A DNA stretch of 64,000 nucleotides from JBEKTW01 sp049515655 (GTDB lineage Bacteria > Bacteroidota > Ignavibacteria > UBA10030 > SZUA-254): positions 77,230 through 141,229 of the forward strand of contig JBEKTW010000007.1 in assembly GCA_049515655.1 (NCBI GenBank), written 5' to 3'. The notes beneath the pieces were generated by a model. It had not been told where the DNA came from, did no database searches, and worked only from the letters and a program-made list of their open reading frames with translations. Below, one piece after another: positions 15,898 to 24,565 of this stretch. Both the position numbers and the translations under genes were made by a program. Within the stretch, counting starts at the first letter, position 1; each line of letters begins with the position of its first letter.

Positions 15898-18786
15898 ATG
15901 CGACGTAATAGCGTGATAAATAGGGTCGCCTTACCATTTCTGGCGATTTTCCTCCTCGCAGGTCACATGGCATCACAAACTGCCGCCGTCGAGGGGAAAG
16001 TCATTGACCACGGCAGGAATCGACCCCTCGTCGGTGTGCACGTTCGTCTTACGGACCGCGACGACTCAACCGAGACATACGTAACTGCAACCGACACGAA
16101 CGGCTATTTTCACTTTGCCAGTATTCCGCATGGAGCGTACGCGCTCGAAGTGACCCGCGTTGGCTATAAGTCGATCGGAAAAAATGTCGACATCGAACGG
16201 TCACTCGTCGGCCTGGGAACTCTCGCCATGTCGGAGCAGACGATACCGCTGCATGAATACATCGTGGAAGGACGCCTTCCAACCGCAGTTCAGAAAGGCG
16301 ACACCACCGAATACAATGCACGGGCGTTCAAGACAAACCCGGACGCCACGGCGGAAGACCTGGTGACAAAAATGCCCGGCGTTGTGGTTCAAAACGGCAC
16401 GGTGCAGGCACAGGGCGAAAATGTGCAGCAGGTTCTTGTGGACGGAAGGCCGTTCTTCGGAAGCGACCCGACGCTTGCGCTTCGTAACATGCCGTCGGAA
16501 GTGATCGACAAAGTGCAGGTGTTCGACAAGCTAAGCGACCAGGCACAGCTCACCGGGTTTGACGATGGGCAGACCATCAAAACCATGAACATCGTGACAC
16601 GGCCGGAACGGAGGACCGGAGAGTTCGGGCGCATCTACGGAGGATACGGTACCGATGACCGCTACGTGACAAGTGGAAACGTGAATTCCTTTGAGTCCGA
16701 CCGTCGGCTTTCTCTCATCGGACTCTCCAACAACATTAGCCAGCAAAACTTCTCAACCCAGGACCTGCTCGGCGTTATGAGCGGAGGAAATCAAAGGGGC
16801 GCCGGCGGCGGAGGAGGAGGGATGTTCACGCGCGGCAGAAGAGGCGGCTCGGGTCAAAACAGCGGAACGCCGGGGGGGGCCCCAAATCCCGGTTCGGCCG
16901 GGCCGGGGTCCGCGGGCAATTTCCTGATCGGGCAGCAAAGCGGCGTTTTTTCGGCGAACTCCGTCGGTTTGAATGACGCCGATAGTCTTGCGAGAAACCT
17001 CTTCATGGCCGGGAGTTATTTCTTTAACGAGACGGATAACCAAAATCCCCAGATCCTTCACCGGCAGTATGTTTATTCGCCCGACTCCAGCAGTTTTTAC
17101 AATGAGAATAGTAATGCGGAAAAGACGAACTACAACCACCGTTTCAATTTCCGTTTCGACTACATGGCCGATTCTTCCAACTTCCTCGTCGCGACTCCGC
17201 AAATGTACATACAGAAAAACAACTCCACAAGTTCGATAACGGGCATCAACACATCGTCAGGGAATGTGTTGCAGAGTCAGGCCCAAAACGACAACCAAAC
17301 AAACACCGACGGCTACACGATGCGAACCCACGTCATCTACCGGCATAAATTTCCCACGCAGGGCCGCACGCTCTCCATCGATGTCGGACTTGGACTCAAC
17401 CGCAAGAACAGCACGAACACCCTCAACTCGCTCGATCAATATTATACGGCCCCGACCGGCGCGGATACCATCAACCAGCAGACGGGGATTGTAACGGACG
17501 GATACACCGCTTCTTCGAATGTGGTCTACACCGAACCGGCCGGAACGATCGGGCTACTCCAGATCAACTACAGTCCATCGTATTCAAAAAACATATCGGA
17601 TAACAGAACCTACAATTACGATGCACTCGCGAGCGGCTATTCCGACCTTAATACCAAGCTCTCCAATTCTTTTAACAACGAATACCTGACCAACAACGGT
17701 GGTATTGGCTACCGTCTCCGGTTGGGTTCGTTGAATGGCTCGGCGGGCGTTTCGTATCAGATTGCGAGCCTGCAGGGTGAACAATCGTTTCCGAATACAT
17801 CCTCGGTCTCGAAAATGTTCTATACGGTGCTGCCGAATGCTATCATCAATTATGAATTCTCGAACCGGCGAAGTCTGCGCGTGTTTTATCGCACTCTGAC
17901 GAGTTCACCGACGATCACACAACTGCAAAATGTTGTCGACAACTCCAATCCGCTTATTCTGTCGATTGGTAACCCTGACCTCAAACAGTCGTACAGCCAA
18001 ACGCTTCTCACGCGGCTTTCGCTCGCGGAAACGGAACGGGCACAGAGTCTCCTGCTCTTCTTCTACGCGAGCTCTACGCGGAATTACATCGGCAACTCGA
18101 CGATTACAGCCGTGCATGACACACTGCTCCCGGGCGGTGTTCAACTCACCAGGGGGACACAGCTTGTCAGTCCGGTAAACCTGGACGGCAACTGGAGTGT
18201 TCGTACCTTCTGCACGTACGGATTCCCAATCGACTTTCTCGGGAGCAACCTGAATCTCAATGGAGGGGTTACGTACACCCGTTCGCCCGGGCTGATCGAC
18301 AATCTCCTGAACGTGGCTAATGTGGTCGCTGTGAGTCCCGGCTTTGTCCTCGGAAGCAATATCAGCGAGAAAGTCGATTTTACAGTTTCGTACACCGCGA
18401 ATTTCAACAATTCTAAAAACTCGACGCAACCGACCCTCAACAATAACTACTTCAGCCATACGGCAGCTGTGAAACTCAATCTGATTTTCTGGCAAGGCAT
18501 TGATATAAAGACGGACCTCGCAAACACCCTGTATAACGGATTGTCAAGCGACCTGAACCAGAATTACACACTCTGGAACCTGAGCTTGGGAAAGAAGCTC
18601 TTTGAAAACCAGCAGGGAGAAATCCTCTTCACGGTGTTCGACCTCCTCAATCAAAACCGGAGTATCAATCGGACGGTGACAGAAACCTATGTTCAGGATG
18701 CAACCACCCGCGTTCTCAGCCGCTACTATATGGTAACGTTTTCGTACAATCTGAGGCAATTTCACGAGTCGCGACCGGACATCTGA
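15898..18786 (+). CDS. Outer-membrane beta-barrel receptor with carboxypeptidase-like N-terminal domain and plug (TonB-dependent-receptor-like)
   Basis: 962 residues from the ATG at 15898 (ribosome site AAAGGTGA); the 78 upstream in-frame codons are read through a dispersed repeat and are rejected. Signal peptide to about residue 29. Residues 32-115 are a carboxypeptidase D regulatory-like beta-sandwich (VEGKVIDHGRNRPLVGVHV ... GYFHFASIPHGAYAL). A plug-like domain spans about 125-235 (ATAEDLVTKMPGVVV, VLVDGRPFFGSDP, MPSEVIDKVQVFDKLSD). The rest is barrel, ending FSYNLRQFHESRPDI. A Gly/Arg-rich loop (about 298-345, GGGGGGMFTRGRRGG) interrupts the first barrel part. No substrate can be assigned. 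The next two genes also encode Gly/Arg-rich exported proteins. Confidence 0.85.
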   Translation: MRRNSVINRVALPFLAIFLLAGHMASQTAAVEGKVIDHGRNRPLVGVHVRLTDRDDSTETYVTATDTNGYFHFASIPHGAYALEVTRVGYKSIGKNVDIERSLVGLGTLAMSEQTIPLHEYIVEGRLPTAVQKGDTTEYNARAFKTNPDATAEDLVTKMPGVVVQNGTVQAQGENVQQVLVDGRPFFGSDPTLALRNMPSEVIDKVQVFDKLSDQAQLTGFDDGQTIKTMNIVTRPERRTGEFGRIYGGYGTDDRYVTSGNVNSFESDRRLSLIGLSNNISQQNFSTQDLLGVMSGGNQRGAGGGGGGMFTRGRRGGSGQNSGTPGGAPNPGSAGPGSAGNFLIGQQSGVFSANSVGLNDADSLARNLFMAGSYFFNETDNQNPQILHRQYVYSPDSSSFYNENSNAEKTNYNHRFNFRFDYMADSSNFLVATPQMYIQKNNSTSSITGINTSSGNVLQSQAQNDNQTNTDGYTMRTHVIYRHKFPTQGRTLSIDVGLGLNRKNSTNTLNSLDQYYTAPTGADTINQQTGIVTDGYTASSNVVYTEPAGTIGLLQINYSPSYSKNISDNRTYNYDALASGYSDLNTKLSNSFNNEYLTNNGGIGYRLRLGSLNGSAGVSYQIASLQGEQSFPNTSSVSKMFYTVLPNAIINYEFSNRRSLRVFYRTLTSSPTITQLQNVVDNSNPLILSIGNPDLKQSYSQTLLTRLSLAETERAQSLLLFFYASSTRNYIGNSTITAVHDTLLPGGVQLTRGTQLVSPVNLDGNWSVRTFCTYGFPIDFLGSNLNLNGGVTYTRSPGLIDNLLNVANVVAVSPGFVLGSNISEKVDFTVSYTANFNNSKNSTQPTLNNNYFSHTAAVKLNLIFWQGIDIKTDLANTLYNGLSSDLNQNYTLWNLSLGKKLFENQQGEILFTVFDLLNQNRSINRTVTETYVQDATTRVLSRYYMVTFSYNLRQFHESRPDI

Positions 18787-18927
18787 CCTTTGATCTCATA
18801 GGGGCTGCACTATGATTGCCCGGTAGTTCTTAAACCTATCCATTTGGGGGGTGTCCAACCTGTGAAGTGCTCAGTCTTATTTAATAGCAGTTATTCCACA
18901 ATCGTTCATTGTTTGAAAGGAAACAAG

Positions 18928-19317
18928 ATGATGACCAAATTCTTTCCCAGATTGGCGATGCTTGTCGTTGCGATCTGCTCTCTTACGCTCCTCATGCCGG
19001 GTGCAGGTCGTGCCCAGCGTGCACGGATGTCACTCGACGACCGTGTCAAGGCCATTACCGACAGCCTCTCGCTGACGAAAGTTCAATCCGACAGCGTGCG
19101 GATCATCTACATGGCCGCGGACTCGGAACGCAGCAAGATTTTCGAGAAAAATCAGGGTGACCGCAGTGCCATGCGCGCCGCGATGGGCGATATCATGAAG
19201 AGGGTAGATGCGAAAATCGAAGCGCTCCTCACGGACGAGCAGAAAGCTAAATACGAAAAAATGAAGCAGGAACGTCCCCAAATGGGTGGAGGCCGCGGAA
19301 GACAAAGGCAAGACTAA
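18928..19317 (+). CDS. Spy/LTXXQ-like small periplasmic protein
   Basis: 129 residues from the ATG at 18928 (GAAAGGAAACA upstream; the longer frame from 18844 lacks support). Signal peptide to about residue 30 (GAGRAQ). The mature part is helical and highly charged, with two LTxxQ-type repeats: SLTKVQSDSVRIIY and LLTDEQKAKYEKMKQE. It ends MGGGRGRQRQD. Spy/CpxP relatives act as periplasmic chaperones or stress sensors. Its position between the barrel protein and the lipoprotein suggests one functional unit. Confidence 0.7.
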   Translation: MMTKFFPRLAMLVVAICSLTLLMPGAGRAQRARMSLDDRVKAITDSLSLTKVQSDSVRIIYMAADSERSKIFEKNQGDRSAMRAAMGDIMKRVDAKIEALLTDEQKAKYEKMKQERPQMGGGRGRQRQD

Positions 19318-19364
19318 GCTGTAGATAAAGATCATATTGTCAACCTTCGAAAGAACGCATTAAC

Positions 19365-20261
19365 ATGATCACCCATAGACAGGAAAAGCTCCTGCACAGC
19401 ATCGCGGTCAGTATGTTCTGGCTCGTGCCTTCGTTCTTGTGTTTGATGGCAGGATGCAAGACCCTGGAACTTGCCAGTCGGTGGAAGAACAAAGATGTCG
19501 TCATTGACGGAAAGAATACGGAATGGAAGGATTCTTTGTACGCTCTCGATGAACACGAAACATCCATGGGTCTGCTCAATGATGAACATTTTCTCTATAT
19601 CGGTTTGATCACCATAAACCGGGATTACCAACGGCAGATCATGAGGTCGGGACTGACAGTTTGGTTCGACCGCAACGGTGGGGAGGATAAGAAATTCGGG
19701 ATCCATTATCCTCTGGGCCTCGGCGGAGCCGGTTCAGAGCAGGGACGAAGGGAAAACACGGGGGATGTAGGCGGCTCCGGCGATGCGGGAGGAGAGCAGC
19801 CGGCGGGGTCTCAAATGGATAATCCGCGACCGCTGGCCGATGAGCTGGAAGTGTACGGTCCAGGAGAGGGGGAGCATCATCGCATGACGACCGCTGAGAC
19901 GGGCGGCATCGATGTCCGTGTCGGTATTACGAACGGCGTCCTTGTCTATGAGTTGAAGATCCCGCTCTCAGATACCGGACCCACAGCCTTTGCGATCGGA
20001 ACAAAGCCGGGGATGCAAATCGGCGTTGGCGTCGAATCCTCAAACGGGCGTGGCGCTGCATCGCAGGGCAATAGTGAAGGAGGAGAAGGTCGCGGCGGCG
20101 GTATGGGCGGAGGACGGGGTGGTGGCATGGGCGGACGCGGTGGCGGCGGCGGTCGCAGAGGTGGAGGTGGCGGCGGCGGTTCGAGAGCCGGAGGACAAAC
20201 CGAACCTCTTCAGATTTGGGCGAAAGTACAACTAGCAGTTCAAGATTCATCCTCCCACTGA
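19365..20261 (+). CDS. Lipoprotein with CBM9/DOMON-like domain and a long Gly/Arg-rich tail
   Basis: 298 residues. Lipobox LMAGC (Cys at about 31). VVIDGKNTEWKDSLYALDEHE (in two pieces, about 45-66) followed by HFLYIGLITINRDYQRQI and GLTVWFDRNGGEDKKFGIHYPLG matches the start of carbohydrate-binding-module-9-like/DOMON domains. A Gly/Glu-rich insert separates this from a second beta part (VYELKIPLSDTGPTAFAIGTKPG). Residues 232-280 are an uninterrupted Gly/Arg tract (GGGMGGGRGGGMGGRGGGG and onwards), followed by LQIWAKVQLAVQD. It follows the Spy-like gene after 47 bp. Ligand unknown. Confidence 0.65.
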   Translation: MITHRQEKLLHSIAVSMFWLVPSFLCLMAGCKTLELASRWKNKDVVIDGKNTEWKDSLYALDEHETSMGLLNDEHFLYIGLITINRDYQRQIMRSGLTVWFDRNGGEDKKFGIHYPLGLGGAGSEQGRRENTGDVGGSGDAGGEQPAGSQMDNPRPLADELEVYGPGEGEHHRMTTAETGGIDVRVGITNGVLVYELKIPLSDTGPTAFAIGTKPGMQIGVGVESSNGRGAASQGNSEGGEGRGGGMGGGRGGGMGGRGGGGGRRGGGGGGGSRAGGQTEPLQIWAKVQLAVQDSSSH

Positions 20262-20404
20262 ATGAGCCCCTAACGAACGTGAAGGGTGGCTTGGGCATCT
20301 TCAGTGCATTCGCAAGCGACAGCTTGTATTTTACGGTGTCACTTGATTCAACCGGTGCCATCCCAGCTAATTTTGCCAAATCTTCCACCGGCGGATCCAG
20401 GTAA
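20246..20404 (+). pseudogene. Remnant resembling the C-terminus of a DUF4249-type lipoprotein
   Basis: A reading frame different from the preceding lipoprotein gives FILPLNEPLTNVKGGLGIFS, then AFASDSLYFTV, then a stop at 20402-20404. The pattern N-x-x-GG-x-GIF-x-A followed by a beta strand is how DUF4249-family lipoproteins end. There is no start codon or N-terminal part; the frame is lost inside the Gly/Arg tract. I take it as the tail of a deleted gene. The remainder of 20405-20621 shows no convincing coding sequence; a minus-strand open frame over 20538-19927 is mostly a shadow. Confidence 0.4.
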
Positions 20405-20621
20405 AATAATCCTGGAAGGAAAACTATTCGTGTCGATGCTCGGAATAAGCTCGGGAACGTCCTCGGGAAATCCGATGTTCTGTAATCGAATGATAGCTTG
20501 CCTAGTTCAATAGTTTCTTCGGGTCCGTCATTACACACTGGGAAATCGAAGCCGATGTGCCTCGGTGGACTTTGGCCCGATGAACTCGCAACGCCTTATC
20601 CATTAAAGTAGAAGGGAACTG

Positions 20622-21035
20622 ATGAATAGAAAGGAATTCCTGTCAATATTCGGAATAGGCTCGGCGGTGCTCGCCTGCAGCTACTGCCTTGGCGGGTGTA
20701 AAGTGCCCGACGCGGGAATCACTGCGCCTACGAATGTCGATTTCACGCTGAATCTCGCTGACCCAGCAAACGCTTCGTTGAAATCCGTCGGAGGTTATCT
20801 GTACAATGGCGGCGTTATTGTGGCGCACGCCCCGAGTGGATACATTGCTGTCAGCTCGGCATGTACTCACCAGGGAAACGCCGTCCAATATGAACTGGCG
20901 AGCAACTCTTTTTACTGTCCGGCCCATGGCTCCCGATTTGCTACTAACGGGTCGGTGATCAATGGGCCAGCAGGCAGTGCCCTCGGGAAATACAACACCA
21001 CATTGAACGGGACATCTCTCAGAGTCTTTTCTTAA
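20622..21035 (+). CDS. Rieske [2Fe-2S] lipoprotein
   Basis: 137 residues. The N-terminus is a signal sequence with a lipobox-like LGGC (Cys at about 26) and no twin arginine. The Rieske ligands are intact: ACTHQG (about 86-91) and FYCPAHGSRF (about 103-112), the Cys-x-His and Cys-x-x-His pairs that bind the cluster. The compact fold of about 110 residues resembles soluble or arsenite-oxidase-like Rieske proteins rather than cytochrome bc subunits. It heads a group of four genes (Rieske, b561-like, YceI, Sel1). It probably carries electrons in the periplasm; the redox partner is inferred only. Confidence 0.88.
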   Translation: MNRKEFLSIFGIGSAVLACSYCLGGCKVPDAGITAPTNVDFTLNLADPANASLKSVGGYLYNGGVIVAHAPSGYIAVSSACTHQGNAVQYELASNSFYCPAHGSRFATNGSVINGPAGSALGKYNTTLNGTSLRVFS

Positions 21036-21162
21036 GACCTGCTTTTCTTTGCCTTTTTGCGTACCTTAAGTGAACCGTCGTTCTGGTTCTCCGCGGGGAT
21101 TCCTCAATTTCCGTAAAATGAACATCAACTACCAGGAATAGAATCATTAATAAAGAGGGACC

Positions 21163-21957
21163 ATGAAATCCATTCTCCGTATAGTTTCAATCGCGTGCCT
21201 CAGTTACGCCGCACTGCACGCTCAGGAATCCGTCCCGGTTGACGATTTTGACAGCCAGGCGTTCTACACCTCCGGTACCGGCGAGGCAGAAGTAGTCATG
21301 CCGTTTGAAAGCCCGCTCTTCGCACAACGTCTGGATTCTTCACCTTCACTTGAACTCACTCCCGAATCATCGTCTTTTTCGGATTCTGCTCGGGCCGATT
21401 CGCTCCGCCCGGTTGTGAAACGCAAACTCTTGCCGGACAACATGAGTTTTGTAGAAAGAGGATTATGGGGCGAGAGCGGACTGCTGCGAAGCGTGGGTCT
21501 CGCATCACCGCTCACACCTGAAGTCCGGAAGAGTGAATTGTCGCTCCGCCGCACAATGCTGACCGTACACCAGATCGGCGGATTTGTAACCCTCGGTTTG
21601 TTGGCCACGACAGTGTACTATGGTCAGAGGACTCTCGACAACTTTAACAACTCTCAGTTCAGAAGCCTGCGGCAAACACACTCGGAGTTCGTGACGTTTT
21701 CGATATTCTCGTACACGGCCACCGGTTTGCTGGCAGTGCTTTCACCCCCTCCGCTGATCCGGCGCAATGAGAACAGCACCACGACATTACACAAAACTCT
21801 GGCGTGGGTCCATGTTGCCGGTATGATCATCACGCCGATCATCGGGTCGCAGCTCCGGCACAACAAGAACGAGCTCCAGCTCGCGCACTACCATCAGGTC
21901 GCCGGCTACATAACGACGGGAGTGCTTGCCCTCTCACTCATTGTTGTCACATTTTGA
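21163..21957 (+). CDS. Membrane protein with cytochrome b561-like four-helix domain
   Basis: 264 residues. Signal peptide (to about 20), a Ser/Asp-rich periplasmic region (about 20-125), then four hydrophobic helices. Histidines sit where b-type heme ligands would be: TVHQIGGF (about 128), TLHKTLAWVHVAGM (about 205-218) and HYHQVAGY (about 241-248). This suggests a diheme b561/DUF4405-type electron carrier, but the family could not be confirmed. The location after the Rieske gene (127-bp gap) and 10 bp before yceI supports a periplasmic redox role. The region 21036-21162 holds only weak promoter-like sequence. Confidence 0.5.
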   Translation: MKSILRIVSIACLSYAALHAQESVPVDDFDSQAFYTSGTGEAEVVMPFESPLFAQRLDSSPSLELTPESSSFSDSARADSLRPVVKRKLLPDNMSFVERGLWGESGLLRSVGLASPLTPEVRKSELSLRRTMLTVHQIGGFVTLGLLATTVYYGQRTLDNFNNSQFRSLRQTHSEFVTFSIFSYTATGLLAVLSPPPLIRRNENSTTTLHKTLAWVHVAGMIITPIIGSQLRHNKNELQLAHYHQVAGYITTGVLALSLIVVTF

Positions 21958-21967
21958 CGGAGCACGC

Positions 21968-22519
21968 ATGACCATAAGAAACCTCTCAATACTGGCCATG
22001 TTCCTGGTGTTCATCTCCGGCGCCAGATCACAATCCCAAGTTCTTGAAGCGGGAAAAGATGAGTCATCGGTGACCTATCGGCTCGTTCATCCTCTTCACG
22101 AGATCGAAGCGACAAGCAAGGAGGTCGCGTTTAAGCTTGAAGTCGACCCTCCGAAGAAGGAGATAAAAAGTGTTTCCGCCCAGGTGGACGTGACGACGTT
22201 CGACAGCGGGAACTCGAACCGTGATTCCCATGCCATGGAAGTGATTGACGGTATCACGTATCCCGATGTGACGTTCTCGAGCACGGAAATCACCCAAACT
22301 GGCGACAGCCTCCAGGTGGCGGGAAAACTCACCTTTCACGGCGTGACGAACGATATTTCGGCAACGGCAATAGCGAACTGGACGGAACAAAAGATCGACG
22401 TTCAAGCAAGATTCTTTTTGAGTCTGACGGCATTCAAGATTGAACGGCCCTCCTTGCTCTTGATTCCCGTGAATGATACACTGTGGTTCACATTGAAAGC
22501 TGCGTTTAATCGGAACTAA
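21968..22519 (+). CDS. YceI family periplasmic lipocalin-like protein
   Basis: 183 residues from the ATG at 21968; the longer frame overlaps the previous gene and is not needed. Signal peptide to about 21. The mature protein has YceI hallmarks: VTYRLVHPLHEIEATS, VDVTTFDSGNSNRDSHAMEV, YPDVTFSSTEI, GKLTFHGVT and a final strand. The family binds polyisoprenoid-type lipids and often accompanies cytochrome b561 genes, which fits the upstream neighbour. Usual length is about 190, so it is complete. Confidence 0.88.
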   Translation: MTIRNLSILAMFLVFISGARSQSQVLEAGKDESSVTYRLVHPLHEIEATSKEVAFKLEVDPPKKEIKSVSAQVDVTTFDSGNSNRDSHAMEVIDGITYPDVTFSSTEITQTGDSLQVAGKLTFHGVTNDISATAIANWTEQKIDVQARFFLSLTAFKIERPSLLLIPVNDTLWFTLKAAFNRN

Positions 22520-22524
22520 CCCGG

Positions 22525-24096
22525 ATGTCTAGGTCGAAACTTGTCATATGTTTGCTGACCGCACTCTTGGCGACCGTTCCCGCAATCGGCGCTGAGTCGG
22601 GAGACCATCCCAAGAGCGTTGTTCTGAAGGATCGTTCTCAGCAGGTAAATCTGTTCTATCTGAAGGTTGATAACTCGATGGACCGAATCTGGGACGAGTT
22701 CATGCTGGTGAAGAGGGCAAACTCCGGCGACCCGGATGCAGAGCACGAGCTTGGTATCCGTTACCTCACCGGTAACGGGTTCGCCCGCGACACTGCGCGA
22801 GCAGCACTCTGGATTCGGAAGGCGGCCGAGCAGGACCTGGTGCCCGCACGGTACAACTATGGTATTCTCCTGAATAACGGACTGGGTGTCGGCTGGGACC
22901 CCTACGCGGCCTACAAGAACTTCCGGTATGCCGCGGAACATGGACTGGCGGAAGGCGAGTATGCCTATGGCCTGCTCCTGACCGACAATCTGACCGTTCC
23001 CCGGAATTATTCCGAAGCGTATCGATGGCTTAAAATGGCGGCTGATTCGGGTTACAAGCCGGCGGGGGAAGTCCTGGCGGAATTCAAGGCGCGGGGCATT
23101 AAGGTTGCCAAGGATTCGCAGAACGAACCGGCCACCGGGGCCGGAAGCAAAAGGGATTCGGCGCGCTCGGAGCCAAACGGGCAGGCGGTCTCCGCGCCCG
23201 TGCACCCGGTGTTCCTCGATTTTGATGCAGACTCGGTCTCCGAACCTGATGATAAAATGTTGGCTCAGGATGCGCTTCTCGAGAATCATCCCCGCCCGGA
23301 TAGCACAGCAATCAACCAGTCCTCCGGCGACCTCGACAGTCTTCTATCTCCCTCGACCCAACGAGTCCTCCGCGATGCAGCGGAAGCCGGCAGCCCCGAA
23401 GCCCTCACGTTCATCGGCCGTATGTATGACCGGGGAATACAGGTCAAACGAAATTCTGTTACGGCATCAGTCTACTACCTCCGTGCGATCCGCTCCGAGT
23501 CGCCCTGGGCCTCCCTTCTGCTCTGGAATCTGACCCGCAAGAATGAATATTTTCCTTCCCTGAAAGCCCATGCTGAGCAGAAAGACCCCGCCGCCTTTTT
23601 TATCTGGGCGGAACTTGCAGATCTTGGTTTCGACCGTCAACTTACGGAAGAGCAGGCCATGGCGTTTCTCGAGCAAGCAGCCGCGATGGACTATCCTGAG
23701 GCGCTGGTTGAACTCGGCGTGCGCTATTACAGGGCAGATCACGGTTCTCGCGACCGCGAGCAGGCAGTGGAACTTCTGAAACGGGCACAACAATTGGGAA
23801 ACAGGGAAGCTAAACTCAGGCTCTGCGTCGTAAAACTCAATGGTGAGAAACCGGCTCCGGAAGATAGCAGTATTGTCGCCATGTTCCGGCAAGCCGCGGC
23901 GGACGGTTCAGTCCTTGCGGAAGCGATGCTCGGGTATTGTTACGATAAAGGAAGGGGAGTCGCACAGAACATCCCGCAGGCAGTGGAACTGTACCGAAAA
24001 GCTTCTCAGCGTGGAAGCAAAATCGCCTACGACGCTCTACGAAATCTCTATGATGAATTGCGGCCAAAGGATGCAGGATTCCAGGTCCCGGACTAA
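22525..24096 (+). CDS. Exported Sel1-repeat (TPR-like) protein
   Basis: 523 residues. Signal peptide to about 22. At least six Sel1-like repeats are visible in two blocks: about 70-190 (DAEHELGIRYLTGNGFARD, ARYNYGILLNNGLGV, GEYAYGLLLTDNLTVPRN) and about 290-515 (EALTFIGRMYDRGIQVKRN, EALVELGVRYYRADHGS, LAEAMLGYCYDKGRGVAQN). A Pro/Ser/Asp-rich linker of about 90 residues separates the blocks. Such solenoids mediate protein-protein contacts. It starts 5 bp after yceI, so it shares the transcript. No catalytic residues were recognised. Confidence 0.85.
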   Translation: MSRSKLVICLLTALLATVPAIGAESGDHPKSVVLKDRSQQVNLFYLKVDNSMDRIWDEFMLVKRANSGDPDAEHELGIRYLTGNGFARDTARAALWIRKAAEQDLVPARYNYGILLNNGLGVGWDPYAAYKNFRYAAEHGLAEGEYAYGLLLTDNLTVPRNYSEAYRWLKMAADSGYKPAGEVLAEFKARGIKVAKDSQNEPATGAGSKRDSARSEPNGQAVSAPVHPVFLDFDADSVSEPDDKMLAQDALLENHPRPDSTAINQSSGDLDSLLSPSTQRVLRDAAEAGSPEALTFIGRMYDRGIQVKRNSVTASVYYLRAIRSESPWASLLLWNLTRKNEYFPSLKAHAEQKDPAAFFIWAELADLGFDRQLTEEQAMAFLEQAAAMDYPEALVELGVRYYRADHGSRDREQAVELLKRAQQLGNREAKLRLCVVKLNGEKPAPEDSSIVAMFRQAAADGSVLAEAMLGYCYDKGRGVAQNIPQAVELYRKASQRGSKIAYDALRNLYDELRPKDAGFQVPD

Positions 24097-24277
24097 CGAA
24101 GAGGACCTGAATCGGGGGATGGCGCATTCTTCATGATCACTTCCAACTGAAAGTCTCACCTGCCGGCAACCCTTAATTGTCTCCAGGCGTTCTTTAACGA
24201 GCCTCCTGTCTCGGGAATAGATTGATTAACTGACGATACGCAAAACTATTCTCGATGATCGAAGCACAAAATCATAG

Positions 24278-24504
24278 ATAAATCCTAAGCACCAAATTCG
24301 AAATCCTAAACAAGCTCAAAACACTAATTTCGAAACCCTAAACCGTTTTGGCAACGATGCGACGGGAAGTTTTCCACATGTCTCGAAGGACAAAAAGCCC
24401 CCCCGGCAGAAGTCCTTGGCTTGGGGCCTTGCGAACGGGTTTAGGATTTAATGCTTCGAGTTTAGGATTTGCTTAGGATTTAGGAATTCGGATTTAGAAT
24501 TTAT
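24278..24504. repeat. Inverted low-complexity element (AAATCCTAA / TTAGGATTT arms)
   Basis: Left arm 24278-24311 and right arm 24460-24504 are imperfect inverted repeats built from AAATCCTAA and CTAAAC words; the core of about 150 bp contains a run of seven or more C and no ORF. The structure, with degenerate self-complementary arms around a small core, is like the flanks of the four-helix-bundle cassettes in this window but has no gene. The rest of 24097-24565 holds no gene. Confidence 0.6.
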
Positions 24505-24565
24505 CACTTTGTATAATGACTCTGCGTACCATCAGTTATTAAAGCTATATTTGAGCGACACCATG

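Noticed and set aside
19927..20538. Minus-strand frame overlapping the Gly/Arg-rich tail.
   Set aside because: The first third looks vaguely protein-like, but the rest is the antisense of the Gly/Arg tract and there is no ribosome site.
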